DNA from: Molossus alvarezi
Lineage: Eukaryota > Chordata > Mammalia > Chiroptera > Molossidae
Length of the DNA stretch: 64,000 nt
Assembly: GCA_037176705.1 (NCBI GenBank)
Contig: JBAWUJ010000077.1
Coordinates: 124,001-188,000 of the forward strand
Direction of reading: 5' to 3'
Shown: one piece after another, positions 23,325-34,073 of the stretch
Position numbering within the stretch: the stretch's first letter is position 1
How the letters are laid out: each line of letters starts with the position of its first letter
The notes under the pieces: model-generated
Seen by the model: the letters and a program-made list of their open reading frames with translations, nothing else
Databases searched by the model: none
Told to the model about the DNA's origin: nothing
Program-made: the position numbers and the translations under genes

Positions 23325-23845
23325 CCTGAAACACTAATCAGAAAGAATATATGTACCCCCATGTTCATAGCAGCAGTATTTACAATAGATAAATGCTGGA
23401 AACAGCCCAAATTTCCATAAGTAGATGAATGGATAAAAAAGCTGTGATAGATATACACAATGGAGTACTATGCAGCTGTAAGAAAGAAAGATCACTTATC
23501 CTTTGTGACGACATGGACAGACCTGGAAAGTATTATCCTAAGTGAACCAATACAAACAGAGAAATAAAGTATCATATGATCTCACTTATCTGTGAAATAC
23601 AATGAAGGTAACAGTCCGAGGAATGGGGTAGTCCCAAAGACGTAGCAGTGGGGTACAGACTGACAATCCCCAGAAGAGCAATAGGGAGGGAGACATAAAC
23701 CACAGAACTTATATGCATGTATGCATGAGCAATGGACATGGACCAAAAAGCTGGAGACAGGACAGGAAGGGAGGGGGAGGAAGAATGAGTGGGGGGGAAA
23801 GGGAGAAACATCTGGAACCAAAGTAAATAAATAAATTAATAATAA
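23325..23845 (+). mobile_element. LINE-1 3' end (piece j)
   Basis: This strongly 5'-truncated L1 starts in the last part of ORF2 (AAACACTAATCAGAAAGAAT, equivalent to PIRKNICTP-type codons). It runs through the ORF2 tail, with the usual stop lost in frame-broken sequence near 23605, and the 3' UTR (23610-23820), ending ACATCTGGAACCAAAGTAAA. An AT-rich tail leads straight into the ATAGAT microsatellite, a common origin for such repeats. Confidence 0.88.
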
Positions 23846-23859
23846 AATAAATTACTACA

Positions 23860-24085
23860 TAGATATAAATATAAATGATATAGATAAATATATAAACAAA
23901 GATGATATAAATTGATTAGGTATAGATAGATATAGATAGAGATAGAGATGATAGATATAGATATAGATAGATATAGATGACATAGATATAGATGATATAG
24001 ATATAGATATAGATATAGATATAGATATAGATGATATATATATGCATATAGATATAAATATAAATATAGATATACATATAGATAG
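23860..24085. repeat. ATAGAT / GATA-type microsatellite
   Basis: About 225 bp are built from ATAGAT hexamers and GATA tetramers with interruptions. The purest stretch is near 23995-24028. It directly follows an L1 3' tail and probably grew from it. Confidence 0.93.
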
Positions 24086-24302
24086 GTATGGGGTGTTTCA
24101 GATCACAAACAACGTGTCCAAAAATGTGGATTTTGAGCTCTTTTTATGCTGACCTCTCATGTCTTCTCTCAGGACCTGTTTTCTGTTTGTGAATATCTTT
24201 ATTTGGGATGTCATGAAGAGGTTGAAGAAATCATATGTATTTATATTTAATGATTCAGTATTATTACCAAAATAAAATTTTATTAAAATATTAAAGGTAA
24301 GA
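24086..24302. other. Short non-L1 spacer
   Basis: About 215 bp of AT-rich DNA sit between the microsatellite and the 5' end of the next L1. Nothing is recognised. Confidence 0.5.
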
Positions 24303-25136
24303 AAAAATGACAGTGGAACAAATGGAAGCTACACAAACCTCCTCCAACAACCAAACTGAAACTACAACAAAAATAAAAAACACAATATTGAAAAAAAAAT
24401 ACTAAAAACAGCTGAGAGAACCTATATAACTAAAGACAGAAAGAGGATACCAAATCGAGCCTGGTAGAAACTGTGGAGGTGTGATCGAGTAGGCTGAGGG
24501 CCCAAAAACATTAGCTGAAGGCTGCTTCACCTGATAAAGCAGGGGTTTTAAACAGTACAAAATCAAGTACATCCACTTACCTTGGGCTCCAGCAGAGGGA
24601 GGGCTGACTGCACTGAAAATGTGAGGAGAGAGTCCAAAACTCTTGGTTCAGAAGACAGCTGGAGGGAAGGATACTGGATGTTTAGTGCTGTTATCAATCC
24701 CTCATAGAACAGCAGCCACCTTATTCAAGGAGCTTCTTCTCAGAGCCTTGGGAGAAGCAATGGACCCTCACTCAGGAATTCAACACCACCAGGCTGACCT
24801 GAAAATGCAAATTGAGGCTCATGAAAATATAGTGTCTGACAGAAAGCAAGTGTCTCACCCTCTGGAAATCCTCTTATACATAAGGAATTTTTTATACTTT
24901 TGAAGGCTACAAATTGAGGTTCATCACGTTAATGAAACTAATGGCTGCCAGGAAAAATCTAGAGGATAACATTTTCTTGGCCTTCCAATCTACCAATGAA
25001 AATAATCCTTGAGAGTAGTGTTTAACATGAGTTCCTTCACAATTATCCTAACCCAGTAAAGGGAGGCACAACCAGAAAAACACGAACACCCACAGGGAAA
25101 ATTTGGCAGGTTTTAGAACCCACTGAGACAGCCTCA

Positions 25137-26019
25137 ATGGTGAAACAAAAATACAAGTCACAAATAAAAGAACAAGATATTTTACAGAAAAAGAAATAAA
25201 TGAAATGGATTTAAACAAGATATCAGAGACAGAATTAGGAGTAATACTATGAGGAAGCTCAACAACATTAGTAAAGAGCTCAACAGCATGAGTGAAGATA
25301 AGGAAAAATTGAAAATTAACAAACTGGAAATGAATAATGAAATAGCAGATATAAAGAACACATTGGAAGCAATGAAAAGCAGGTCAGAGAAGGCCAAAAA
25401 TTGGATCATGAATTAGAAGACAGGGTAGAAAATATCACCCAATAAGAAAACCAAAATGAAAAAAAAAAAAACAATTAAAATAGAGAAAGACAGCCTAAGA
25501 GAACTGTGGGACAACATGAAATACAATAACACACACATCATAGAAGTTCCAGGAAAACAAGAAAATGAGCAGGGATAGAGAATATATTTGAAGAAATAGT
25601 GTCAGAAAACACTCATAACTTGGTGAAGGAAAATGGCATATACCTTCAAAAAGCACAAAGAGGTAAAGCTTTGAAGAATCCAATAACACCGACATCGAAA
25701 CACATAATAATTAAAAGGTCAAAATTAAAAAGAGAAAGAAAATTTAAATGCAGCAACACATAAGCAACAGATTACCCACAAAGAAAACCACATAACCTTA
25801 TCAACTGAATGCTCAACAAAAACACTACTGGACAGAAGAGAAAGTCATGAAGTGATCACGATAAGGAAAAACAAGGATCTGAATCCAAGACTACTCTATC
25901 CATCAGACTATCATTTAAAATAAAAGATAAAATAAAGGAAGAGCTTCCCAGAAAAAAAGGCTAATAGAATATGTTAGCAACAACCAGCTCTTTAAGAAAT
26001 GTTAACAGGGGTGCTATAA
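25137..26019 (+). pseudogene. L1 ORF1 remnant of piece k
   Basis: The start codon at 25137 is in a TCAATGGTG context. The coiled-coil part is broken by stops and a poly(A) run at 25459-25472. The RRM-like segment and the C-terminal blocks (SNT-type LNPRLLYPS near 25875) can be traced but not in one frame. It is more diverged than the ORF1s at 34074, 40428 and 46619, which marks this as one of the older L1 copies. Confidence 0.75.
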
Positions 26020-26635
26020 TAAGAAGAAGAAATAGGAAGATAAATATAACCATAATAAATGAAAATTGCAATAAATAAGTACATATCAATAATTGCCTTA
26101 AACACAAATAGATTAAACATTCCTATCAAAATCACAGAGTAGCTGAATAGATAAGAATGCATAGCTTATATATAGGTTTTTTAGAAGAGACCCAACTCCC
26201 AAAAACGCCTTACATAGGTAGGAAGTGAAGAGATGGAAAACTAGAAATGAATTACAAAAAAATACACAAAAACATGTCAACACATAAAGACCACATAGCA
26301 CGTTATTAAACAAAGAATGGGTTCACAAGGAGATCAAGAAAAAATTAAAAACTTCATGGAAACCAATGAAAATGAACACACAACAACACAAAAACAATGG
26401 GATTCAGTGAAAGTAGTCCAGATAGGAAAGTTTATACCATACATGTCTACCTCAGGAAACTACATTTTCTAATTGACTATCTTACATCACAACTTAAAAA
26501 ACTAGAAAGAAAAAAACAACAACAACAACAAAAAAAAAAAAACAGAAAAAAAAACCAGAGTAAGTAGTAGGAAATGTATAGCAAAGATCACAGCACAAAT
26601 AGTCAACATACAGACTAAAAAAAATTCAAAACATG

Positions 26636-26884
26636 GCCCTGGCCGGTTTGGCTCAGTGGTTGGAGCGTCGGCCTGCGGTGCAGAGAGACCCGGGTTCAGT
26701 TCCCGCTAAGCGCATGTACCTTGGTTGTAGTTTGTCCCTGGCCCTGGTTGGTCGTGCGGGTGGCAGCCACTCGATGTGTCCCTTCACATCGATGTTTCTC
26801 TCTCTCTCTCTTCCTCTCTCTCCCTCCTGCTCTATCTGAACAAAAAATGGAAAAATGTCCTCGGGTGAGGATAAAAAAAAAAAA
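26636..26884 (+). mobile_element. Bat tRNA-derived SINE nested in L1
   Basis: A well-preserved SINE. The head is GCCCTGGCCGGTTTGGCTCA, with an A box TGGCTCAGTGG at 26649-26659 and a B-box GGTTCAGTTCC at 26693-26703. The body is CATGTACCTTGGTTG, CT-repeats and ATGTCCTCGGGTGAGGAT, followed by an A-tail. Target-site duplications are AATTCAAAACATG (26623-26635) and TTTCAAAACATG (26885-26896). The same L1 position is empty at about 13855-13875 and 50385-50405. The 3' terminal CCTCGGGTGAGG is a small hairpin sequence. Confidence 0.92.
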
Positions 26885-27280
26885 TTTCAAAACATGAACA
26901 AATGGACAAATTTCTAGAAATACATAATCTCCCAGAACTGTTTGGGGAAGAGATAGAAAACTTGAAAAGACCAATCACAACTAAGAAAATTGAAGATATA
27001 ACCAAGAATTTTCCAGCAAACAAAACTCCAGGCTCAGACGGCTTCACTGGGGATTTTTACTGAACATTCAAAGAAATAACACCCATTCTTCTCAAACTAA
27101 TTCAAAGAATCCAAGAAGAGGTAACACTTCCAATCACACTTAATGAGGCCAGCGTAATCCTAATTCCCAAACCAGATAAAGACACTACAAACAAATGAAA
27201 ACTACCCTAATTAACACAGATGCTAATATCCTTAACAAAATATTAGCAAATTAAATCCAGCCATATATCCAACAAACACC

Positions 27281-28190
27281 CAAGTGATGGCCTGAGGCCA
27301 CTTCACCTGCTTAGGACTCCACCAGCCAGCCCTTTGCTAGTCCCCACAGGAGAGGCCCAAGGAGGGGCCAGTGGCCTGTCTGGAGGGGCTGGTGACACCT
27401 GAGTGTGGGAAGGCTGGTTGGAAGGGCTGGTGACACCAGTGTAGGGGCAGGTGAGTCAGAGGCCCTGGGGACATGCAAAGTGGGGGCAGGGGCATTGGAG
27501 GGCTGGTCACACTAAGGAGCTAGTAGGTGGGTTGGAGTGGCTGGTGACACTGGGGTAGGGGTAGGCGCCACAAACAGGCTGTGGAGACCAGGGAGGAAAC
27601 AGGTGGGTTGGAGGGCCTGGTGATACCTGGGAGGGAGAAGAAGGGTTGGAGGGACTGTTGACACCTGGGTAGGGGCAGGTGGGTGGGCTGGGGAGCACAG
27701 GGTAGGGAGCGGCCTTAGTGCCAGGCCACTGGGATCCTACAGGAGGTAGAGCACAGTGCTGGCAAAAGAGAGCACTGAGGTGAAGTCTCCATTCCAGAGG
27801 CCCTGGCATTGCTGAGCACCAACATGACTGGCTGCTGCCTCCAGAACCCGGCTTCAGAACTGCTCATGCAGCCCCTGGCGCAGCAGGTCCTCACAGGGCA
27901 GCGACACCAATGGGAGACCAGGGAGCCAAAGACCAGGCAGAGCAGGGAGCCAAGCACCAGGAAGCTGAAGCACTGGTGGTGCGGAGCCACCCCACCAGGC
28001 ACAAGCACAAAATGCTGGCAGGGGACCTCAGCATCTTACCCCGCCAGAGCCATAGCAGAGCCTGCCAAGTTCCCAGCCTGCCCTGTGGCTCCAAGCCCAT
28101 CCTGGGTCCCGGGGCCTGCCTCTGTCCCCGAATCTGCTCCCACCTCTGGTCCCAAACCACCTCACATGTCCCCACACCCAAAATAGAAGG
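27281..28190. repeat. GC-rich composite block, copy 2
   Basis: This 900-bp GC-rich insert lies between L1 RT sequence on its left and L1 ORF1 3' sequence on its right. Part one (27281-27710) is a tandem array of imperfect units around GGGCTGGTGACACC. Part two (27711-28190) is not tandem and is shared with 36691-37550: GCCAGGCCACTGGGATCCTA, CTGCTGCCT and GCAGGTCCTCACAGGGCA. Several overlapping frames are open on both strands (for example minus 27891-28292 and plus 27910-28320), but none has a domain I recognise. The source looks like a piece of host genic DNA, without proof. Confidence 0.75.
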
Positions 28191-29186
28191 TGAAATAAAA
28201 AGAATTCCATGCAATGAAAAACAAAAACAAATAAACAACAAAAGCCAAGGGAACATATTATCACCAATCCAGCACTCCAAGAAATGCCACAAGAACTGCT
28301 GTAATAAGCAGAAGAAATAGGAAGAGAAACATAACCATAATAAATGAAGATGGAAATAAATAAGTACACATCAACAATAACCTTAAATGTAAATTGATTA
28401 AACATTCTGATCAAAAGACACAGAGACACTGAAGGGATAAGAAAGCATGACTCATATATATGTTGTTTACAATAGATCCAACTCACAACAAAAGACTCAC
28501 ATAGTTTGAAAGTGAAAGGATGGAATTTTCCAAGCAAGCAAGCAAAACAACAACAACAACAACAACAAAAAACAAAACCTGGGGTAGCAATACTTATACT
28601 TGATAAATTTATAATTCAAAATGAAGGCCATAACTAGAGACAAAGAAGGCCACTACATAACATTGAAAGGATCTATCCAACAGGAACAGGAGAATATAAC
28701 CTTAGTAAACATATATGCAACCAATAAAGAAGTACAGATACTTTGTAAAACTTCAGAAGGACTTCAAGAAGAAATAAAAAGCAACACAATCATAGCAGGA
28801 GATTTCAACACCCCCTGACATCACTGAATTGATCATCAAGACAAAAATTTAACAATGAATCAGAAACTTTAAACTATGTACTAGATCAAATGGATTTAAT
28901 AAATATCTACATAGAATTAAACCACAAAACTGCATAATTCACATTCTTCTCAAGTGCACAGGGAACATACTCAAAGACAGACCACACGTTAGGACACAAA
29001 GTAAGTATCCACAAGTTCAAGAAGATTAAAAAAAAAATAGAGCATCTTCTCAGATCACAATGGCATAAGAGTAGCAATTAATTACAATGAAAGCACTCCA
29101 ACACAAGGAAGATAAATATTATGTTATTAAACAATGAATGGGTTACCAAGGAGATCAATGAAAAAGATTTAAAACTTCCTGGAAAC

Positions 29187-29439
29187 CTCCCTGACTGGTT
29201 TGACTCAACGAAAGTCAGCCTGTGGACCAGAGAGTCCTGGGTTTGGTTCCCACTAAGGGCACATGCTTCAGTTGTATTTAGTCTCCAAACTTGTGTGGGG
29301 TCATGTGCATGGCAACCAGTCGATAAGTCTCTCTCACATCGATGTTTTTCTCTCTTTATTTCTCTCTTCCTCCTACTCTATCTGAAGATAAATGCAAAAC
29401 TGACCTCAGGTGAGGATACAAAAAAAAGAAAAAGAAAAA
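29187..29439 (+). mobile_element. Bat tRNA-derived SINE inside L1 (second paralogous copy)
   Basis: Same insertion as at 8964 and 38528: head CTCCCTGACTGGTTTGACTC, B-box-like GGGTTTGGTTCCC, body AGTTGTATTTAGTCTCCAAA, end CCTCAGGTGAGGATAC and a mixed A-rich tail. Target-site duplications are ACTTCCTGGAAAC at about 29174-29186 and GTTCCTGGAGAAC at 29440-29452. Confidence 0.85.
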
Positions 29440-31425
29440 GTTCCTGGAGAACAATAAAAATGAAAACACAACACAACAACACAAAAATCTGTGGGATGCA
29501 GCAAAAGCAGTCCTGAGAGGACAATTCATAGCACTACATGCCTACTTCCAAAAACAGAAAACTTTCAATTCAATATCTAACCCTACAAGTTAAAGAACAA
29601 GAATGTAAAGAAAAACAAAAATCCAGAGCAAGTAGAAGTAAATACATAAAAAAGTCAGAGTGACAATAAATGACATAGAACCTAAAAAACAATTCAAAAG
29701 AACAATGAAACAAAGAGCTGGTTCCTTAAAATAAATAAATAAACAAGATTCATGGACCCTTAGCCAGACTCACCAGGAAAAAAAGAGAAAGGATCCAAAT
29801 AAAGAAAATCAGATAAAAAAGAGGAGAAGTAACAACTGACACCACAAAAATCAGGATTGTTTTAAAATGATATGAACAATTAAATGCCAACAAATTGGTC
29901 ATTATAGGACAAACTGACAATTTTTTAGAATCATACAGTCTTCCAAAACTGAACCAGAAAGAGACAGAAAACTTGAACAGACTAATAAAAACTAAGGAAA
30001 TTGAAAATATAATCAAGAAATCCCAACAAACAAAAGCTTGGGCATGGATGTCTTTACAGAGAAGTTTTATTGAACACTCAAAGAATAATTAACCCCCATT
30101 TTTCACAAACTATTCCCAAAAATTTTAAGAAGAAGGGGCACTTCCAAAGTAGATTTATGAGGCCAGCATAATTCTAATTATAAAACCGGATAAAGGCACC
30201 ACAAAGAAAGAAATGTACAGGCTACTATACCTGATAAACATAGATGCCAAAATCCTTAACAAAATATTAAGTAATTGTATCCAGCAATACCATAATAGAA
30301 GTTATAAACCTTGACCAAGTCAGATACATTCCAGGGATGCATGGCTGGTACAATATGTGCAAATCAATAAGTGTGGTACATCATATAAACAAAATGAAAG
30401 ATAAAAATCATATGATCATATCAATAAATACTGAAAAGTCTTTTAACAAAATTCAGCACTTATTTCTGATCAAAACACTCAGCTATGTAGGAATAGAAAA
30501 ATCATATCTCAACATATATGAAAAACCTACAGACAATATAATACTCAGTGGGCAAGTACTAAAAGCATTATCCTTAATAACAAAGTCAAGACAGGAATGG
30601 CCACTCTTGCAACTTTTAGTTACCATAGTGCTGGAAGTCTGAGTCAAAGCAATTAAACAAGAAGAAAAAGTAAAAGAGATCTGGATTGGAAAGAAGGAAG
30701 TGAAACTGGATTACAGTACCAGATATCAGGTTATACTACAAAGTCATTCTAATCAAAACAGCCTGCGACTGGCACAAGAATAGGCATGTAGATAAATGAA
30801 ACAAAACAGAGAATCCAGAAATTAACCCAAGACAGAATGCTCAATTAAAATTTGACAAAGGTCTCTAGAGCACAAAATTGGGTAAAGACAGCCCATTTAA
30901 TCAATGGTATTTAGAAAATTGGACAGCTACATGCAAAAAAAAAAAAAAAAAAAAACCAAAGTAGACCAACAACTTACACCATACAAAAAACTACAGTCAA
31001 AATGGATAAAAAACTTAAATGTTACTTGTGAATCCATAAAACTCCAGAAAGAAAATGCAGGCATCAAAATCTCAAACATCACAGGCAACAGAAATTTTAC
31101 CAATGCACTGCCTAGGGCAAGAGAAACAAAACAAAACAAAACAAATAAATAAATAAACACATGGGACTGCATCAACATAAAAACCTTCTGGACAGCAAAA
31201 GAAACAAGCATCAAGATAAAAAGGCCACCCACTTTATGGGAGAGCATAATTGCCAATTATAACATCAAATAAGGGACTAATTTCCAAAATATATAGAGTG
31301 CCCATACAAGTCAACAAAAGGAAGACAAACAATTCAAATAAAAGTGGGCAGGGGACCTATATAGACACCTCTCCAAACAGGACATACATTTGGCCAAGAC
31401 ACACATAAAAAAATACTCAATGTTA

Positions 31426-31670
31426 AGCTGGCCGGTTTGGCTCAGCAATTAGATCATCATCCTGTGGTCCGGAAAGACCTGGGTTCAGTTCCTGCTAAGA
31501 GCACGTACCTTGTTTGCAGTTTGTCCCAGGCCCTGGTTGGTTGTGCGGGTGGCAGCCACTCGATGTTACCCTTTCACATCGATGTTTTTCTCTCTGTTGC
31601 TCTTTCTCCCTCTCACTCTACCCAAATAAAAAATAAAAAAAATGTCCTCGGGTGAGGATGAAAAAAAAAA
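31426..31670 (+). mobile_element. Bat tRNA-derived SINE (filled site; empty in paralogue)
   Basis: Head AGCTGGCCGGTTTGGCTCAG, B-box GGTTCAGTTCC at 31482-31492, CT-rich body, ATGTCCTCGGGTGAGGATG and A-tail. Target-site duplications are AAATACTCAATGTTA (31411-31425) and AAATGCTCAATGTTA (31671-31685). The paralogous L1 at about 9990-10005 has the single uninterrupted target sequence, so the SINE arrived after that duplication. It belongs to the same subfamily as the copy at 26636. Confidence 0.92.
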
Positions 31671-31905
31671 AAATGCTCAATGTTACTAATCAGTCGAGAG
31701 ATGCAACTTCAGAGAAGGGGAGTGAAGGGGGAGATATGAGATAAACCAAAGAACCTATATGCATGTATGCATAACCAACAGACATAAACAACAATGCTTG
31801 TGAGGGGGCAGGATAGATAGGTCTGAGGAAAAGGAGAAACATCTGTATCAATAAAATGAATAAATTAATTAAAATGCATGCATAATAAATAAATAAATAA
31901 TAAAT

Positions 31906-32164
31906 AAATAATAAATTTTCTAAGAAAAGAAAAGTGGCAGATAGATAAAATGATATCAGATAATATTGGTAATGGTTATTAAAACTAGGTAATGAATATT
32001 TTCACCTTTATTAGACTATTCTGTAGGCTTTAGGAATATGTATGCATTTTTCCTTTTTTTTTTAAATTTTCTTATAAAACTGTTTTCCACATCAAGTATT
32101 AGATTATCCTGAAATATTAGTCAGATAACAAGAGTCAGAATAAATCCTTGGTGTATTTTTTTAT
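31906..32164. other. AT-rich non-L1 spacer, paralogous to 10204-10481
   Basis: Same spacer as at 10204-10481 with small differences. It links the L1 pieces on both sides to the segmental duplication. There are no genes or named repeats in it. Confidence 0.75.
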
Positions 32165-32932
32165 TTCAAAAATGATCATGAGGTATCACCTCACACATAT
32201 CAGAATGGCTACCATCAACAAATCATCAAACAACAAGTGTTGGTGAGGGTGTGGAGAAAAGGGGACTCTAGTACAGTGCTGGTGGAAATGCAGACTGGTG
32301 CAGCCACTATGGAAAACAATATGGTGTTATCACAAAAAATTAGAAACTGAATTGCCATTTGATCCAGTGATCCCACTTCTAGGAATATACACTAAGAAGC
32401 CTAAAAAATCAATCACAAAGGATATATGTACCCCCATGTCCATAGGAGCACTATTTACAATAGCTAAGATCTGGAAACAGCCCAAGTGTCCATCAGTAGA
32501 TGAATGAATAAAAAAGCAGTGGTACATATACCCAAAGGAATACTATGCAGCTATAAGAAAGATAGATCTCTTACCCTTTGAGATTACATGGAGAGACCTG
32601 GAAAGTATTATCCTAAGTGAAACAAGCCAAGCAGAGAAAGACAAATATCATATGATCTTACTTTTTTATAGAATATAATGAACATACCAGTTTGAGGAAT
32701 TGGGTAGACACAAAGATGTGAAAGTGGGGTACAGACTGACAAACTCAGAAGAGGAAGGGGTGGAGGGAGGGAAAAGATGAACCACAGAACTTATATGCAT
32801 GTATGAAAACTGATGGACACAGACAACAAAGCTGGGTATGGAGTAAAGGGGATAGGGAGGAGGGTGTCAATGAAGAAAAAAAGGAGAAATGTCTATAACA
32901 AAAATAAATTAATAAAAATATTTAAATAATGA
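32165..32932 (+). mobile_element. LINE-1 3' end (piece m)
   Basis: This L1 fragment is 5'-truncated at the same base as the copy at 10482 (GAGGTATCACCTCACAC after the shared spacer). The best frame is 32298-32507 ([21 protein letters not shown]). Its 3' UTR, however, is the GAACATACCAGTTTGAGGAA type and not the type found at 11000. The 3' end, TCTATAACAAAAATAAATTA, leads directly into the L2-containing spacer. It forms the left border of the L1-L2 array. Confidence 0.88.
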
Positions 32933-33243
32933 ATAGGATGAAAATAAATGGAAAGGGCAATAAGGTCAAACAGAGCAGAGAGATTGGTTAAGTAATCAGG
33001 AAAGGAGAGGTATATGTTAGAACCTTCATCACACTGTATCCCGTTTTACTCTTCATAGCTAGCTTTTGTCACCATCTGATATAATTTTTGTTAACTGCCT
33101 GTTTCTCCCCCACTAGAATGCAAGCTCCATTTGAGTGGGAATTGTTGTCTGTTTTGTTCTGTTACATCCCCAAAACCTGGTATATAGTCAGCAGTCATTT
33201 TTGTTCAATAAATGAATAAACCAGGTACCTTAAGACTTAGGAA
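32933..33243 (+). mobile_element. L2-containing spacer, copy 1
   Basis: The spacer holds the 3' end of an ancient L2 LINE in plus orientation: TTCATCACACTGTATCCC, TGTTAACTGCCTGTTTCTCC, CCCACTAGAATGCAAGCTCC, then CATCCCCAAAACCTGGTATA and a CAATAAATGAATAAA end. It lies between an L1 3' end (left) and an L1 5' end (right). The same arrangement recurs at about 39302-39660 and 45466-45789, which proves tandem duplication. Confidence 0.87.
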
Positions 33244-34073
33244 AACAGATTACAAAATGGTGGCAGAGTGAATGGAAGCTACACAGACCATTTCCCAGGA
33301 CAAACTGTATTACAACAAAAATAAAGACAAATCATCAGAAAAATGCAACAGAAAAGCAGCTTGAAGAATCACATAACCAGGAACACTGACTCAGTTTTCG
33401 TACACTAGTGGAGATGCAAGAGGGTGGCTGGGAGCCCACTGTAGGCAGCAGCCTTAGGTGGGAGAAGAGGCCTTAGTTGTGACCAACGCCCTCGGGATAA
33501 ACTCCCAGGCAGCTGCACAGCACAGAGCTGGGACAGAGGCTCAAAAAGCCACATCACTTCACTTGGGCTCTGGCAAAGGGTGGACAGACTGGAATGGAAC
33601 TGTGTGGGGACACTCAGGATATGGAGGGTGCTCAGAGCTTTTGCTGAGTGCAGCGATGCAAAACTGTGGTCATCTTATTCTTTCCAAGGGCCCTGGGGAG
33701 AGGTGGCCCCTCCCTCAGAGATTAAACCCCACAAGGTGGCCATTGAAATGCTCACTGAGGCCCATTAACAACCAACATATGCCCCACCCTCAGGAAATCC
33801 CCTTTTGCTGAGCACCAGAGGGAGTTTTTCATTCAACTGAGAAGTCAAGGTTCTTTAGGCAACAGCTACTCATATCCTCCAGGCAAAAAGCTAGAGGATA
33901 ACTGTGCCATTCCCTTGGCTAGCAACTTTAACCAGGAAAGTAAGACTCACAGTGGTGTGTAACGTGTGTTCACCCTGGCTCAACCAAACCCAGGAGAAGG
34001 AACCAAAAACAACAGAATACCAACAACGACAAGGAAATATTGGTAGGCTCTGAAGCGCACTGTGATAGCCAAA

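Larger units (their letters stand above)
24303..27280 (+). mobile_element. LINE-1 with endonuclease deletion and nested SINE (piece k)
   Basis: This is an older, more diverged L1 that begins at a true 5' end (ATGACAGTGGAACAAATGGA). It has a 5' UTR to 25136, a decayed ORF1 (25137 to about 26019) and an ORF2 start at about 26063 with the ATG mutated. At about 26240 the sequence jumps from the beginning of the EN to its end, deleting the catalytic core. A SINE is nested at 26636-26884. RT-domain sequence then runs to about 27280, where the GC-rich composite begins. No 3' end is present. Confidence 0.85.
28350..31700 (+). pseudogene. L1 ORF2 remnant of piece l
   Basis: The ATG at 28350 opens a decayed ORF2. 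The EN stretch at 28621-28818 keeps RDKEGHYITLKGSIQQE and IIAGDFNTP. RT-like stretches lie at 29895-30092 and 30337-30642 (HGWYNMCKSISVVHHINKMK, HMIISINTEKSFNKIQH). The catalytic FADD region and part of the C-terminus are deleted, and two SINEs interrupt it, so it cannot be functional. Confidence 0.8.
28191..31905 (+). mobile_element. LINE-1 with two nested SINEs and internal deletions (piece l)
   Basis: Starts in the last codons of ORF1, with ORF2 from 28350. A SINE sits at 29187-29439. RT-domain sequence runs to about 30707, where a deletion removes the FADD motif and jumps to the ITIPDFRLYY-type region. A second SINE lies at 31426-31670. A second deletion at about 31705 jumps from the ORF2 C-terminal domain to the 3' UTR. 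The 3' end is at about 31860-31905 in AAATAAATAA. It is paralogous to 8567-10203, which shares the first SINE and the C-terminal deletion. Confidence 0.85.

Noticed and set aside
26636..26710. Functional tRNA gene
   Set aside because: It has A and B boxes but no complete cloverleaf or anticodon arm. It is the tRNA-derived head of a SINE, with a CT-rich body, an A-tail and target duplications.
27809..28320. Plus-strand frames of 125-136 codons in the GC-rich composite
   Set aside because: Overlapping frames are open in both directions, the composition is repetitive, and the frame runs on into L1 sequence. There is no recognisable family.
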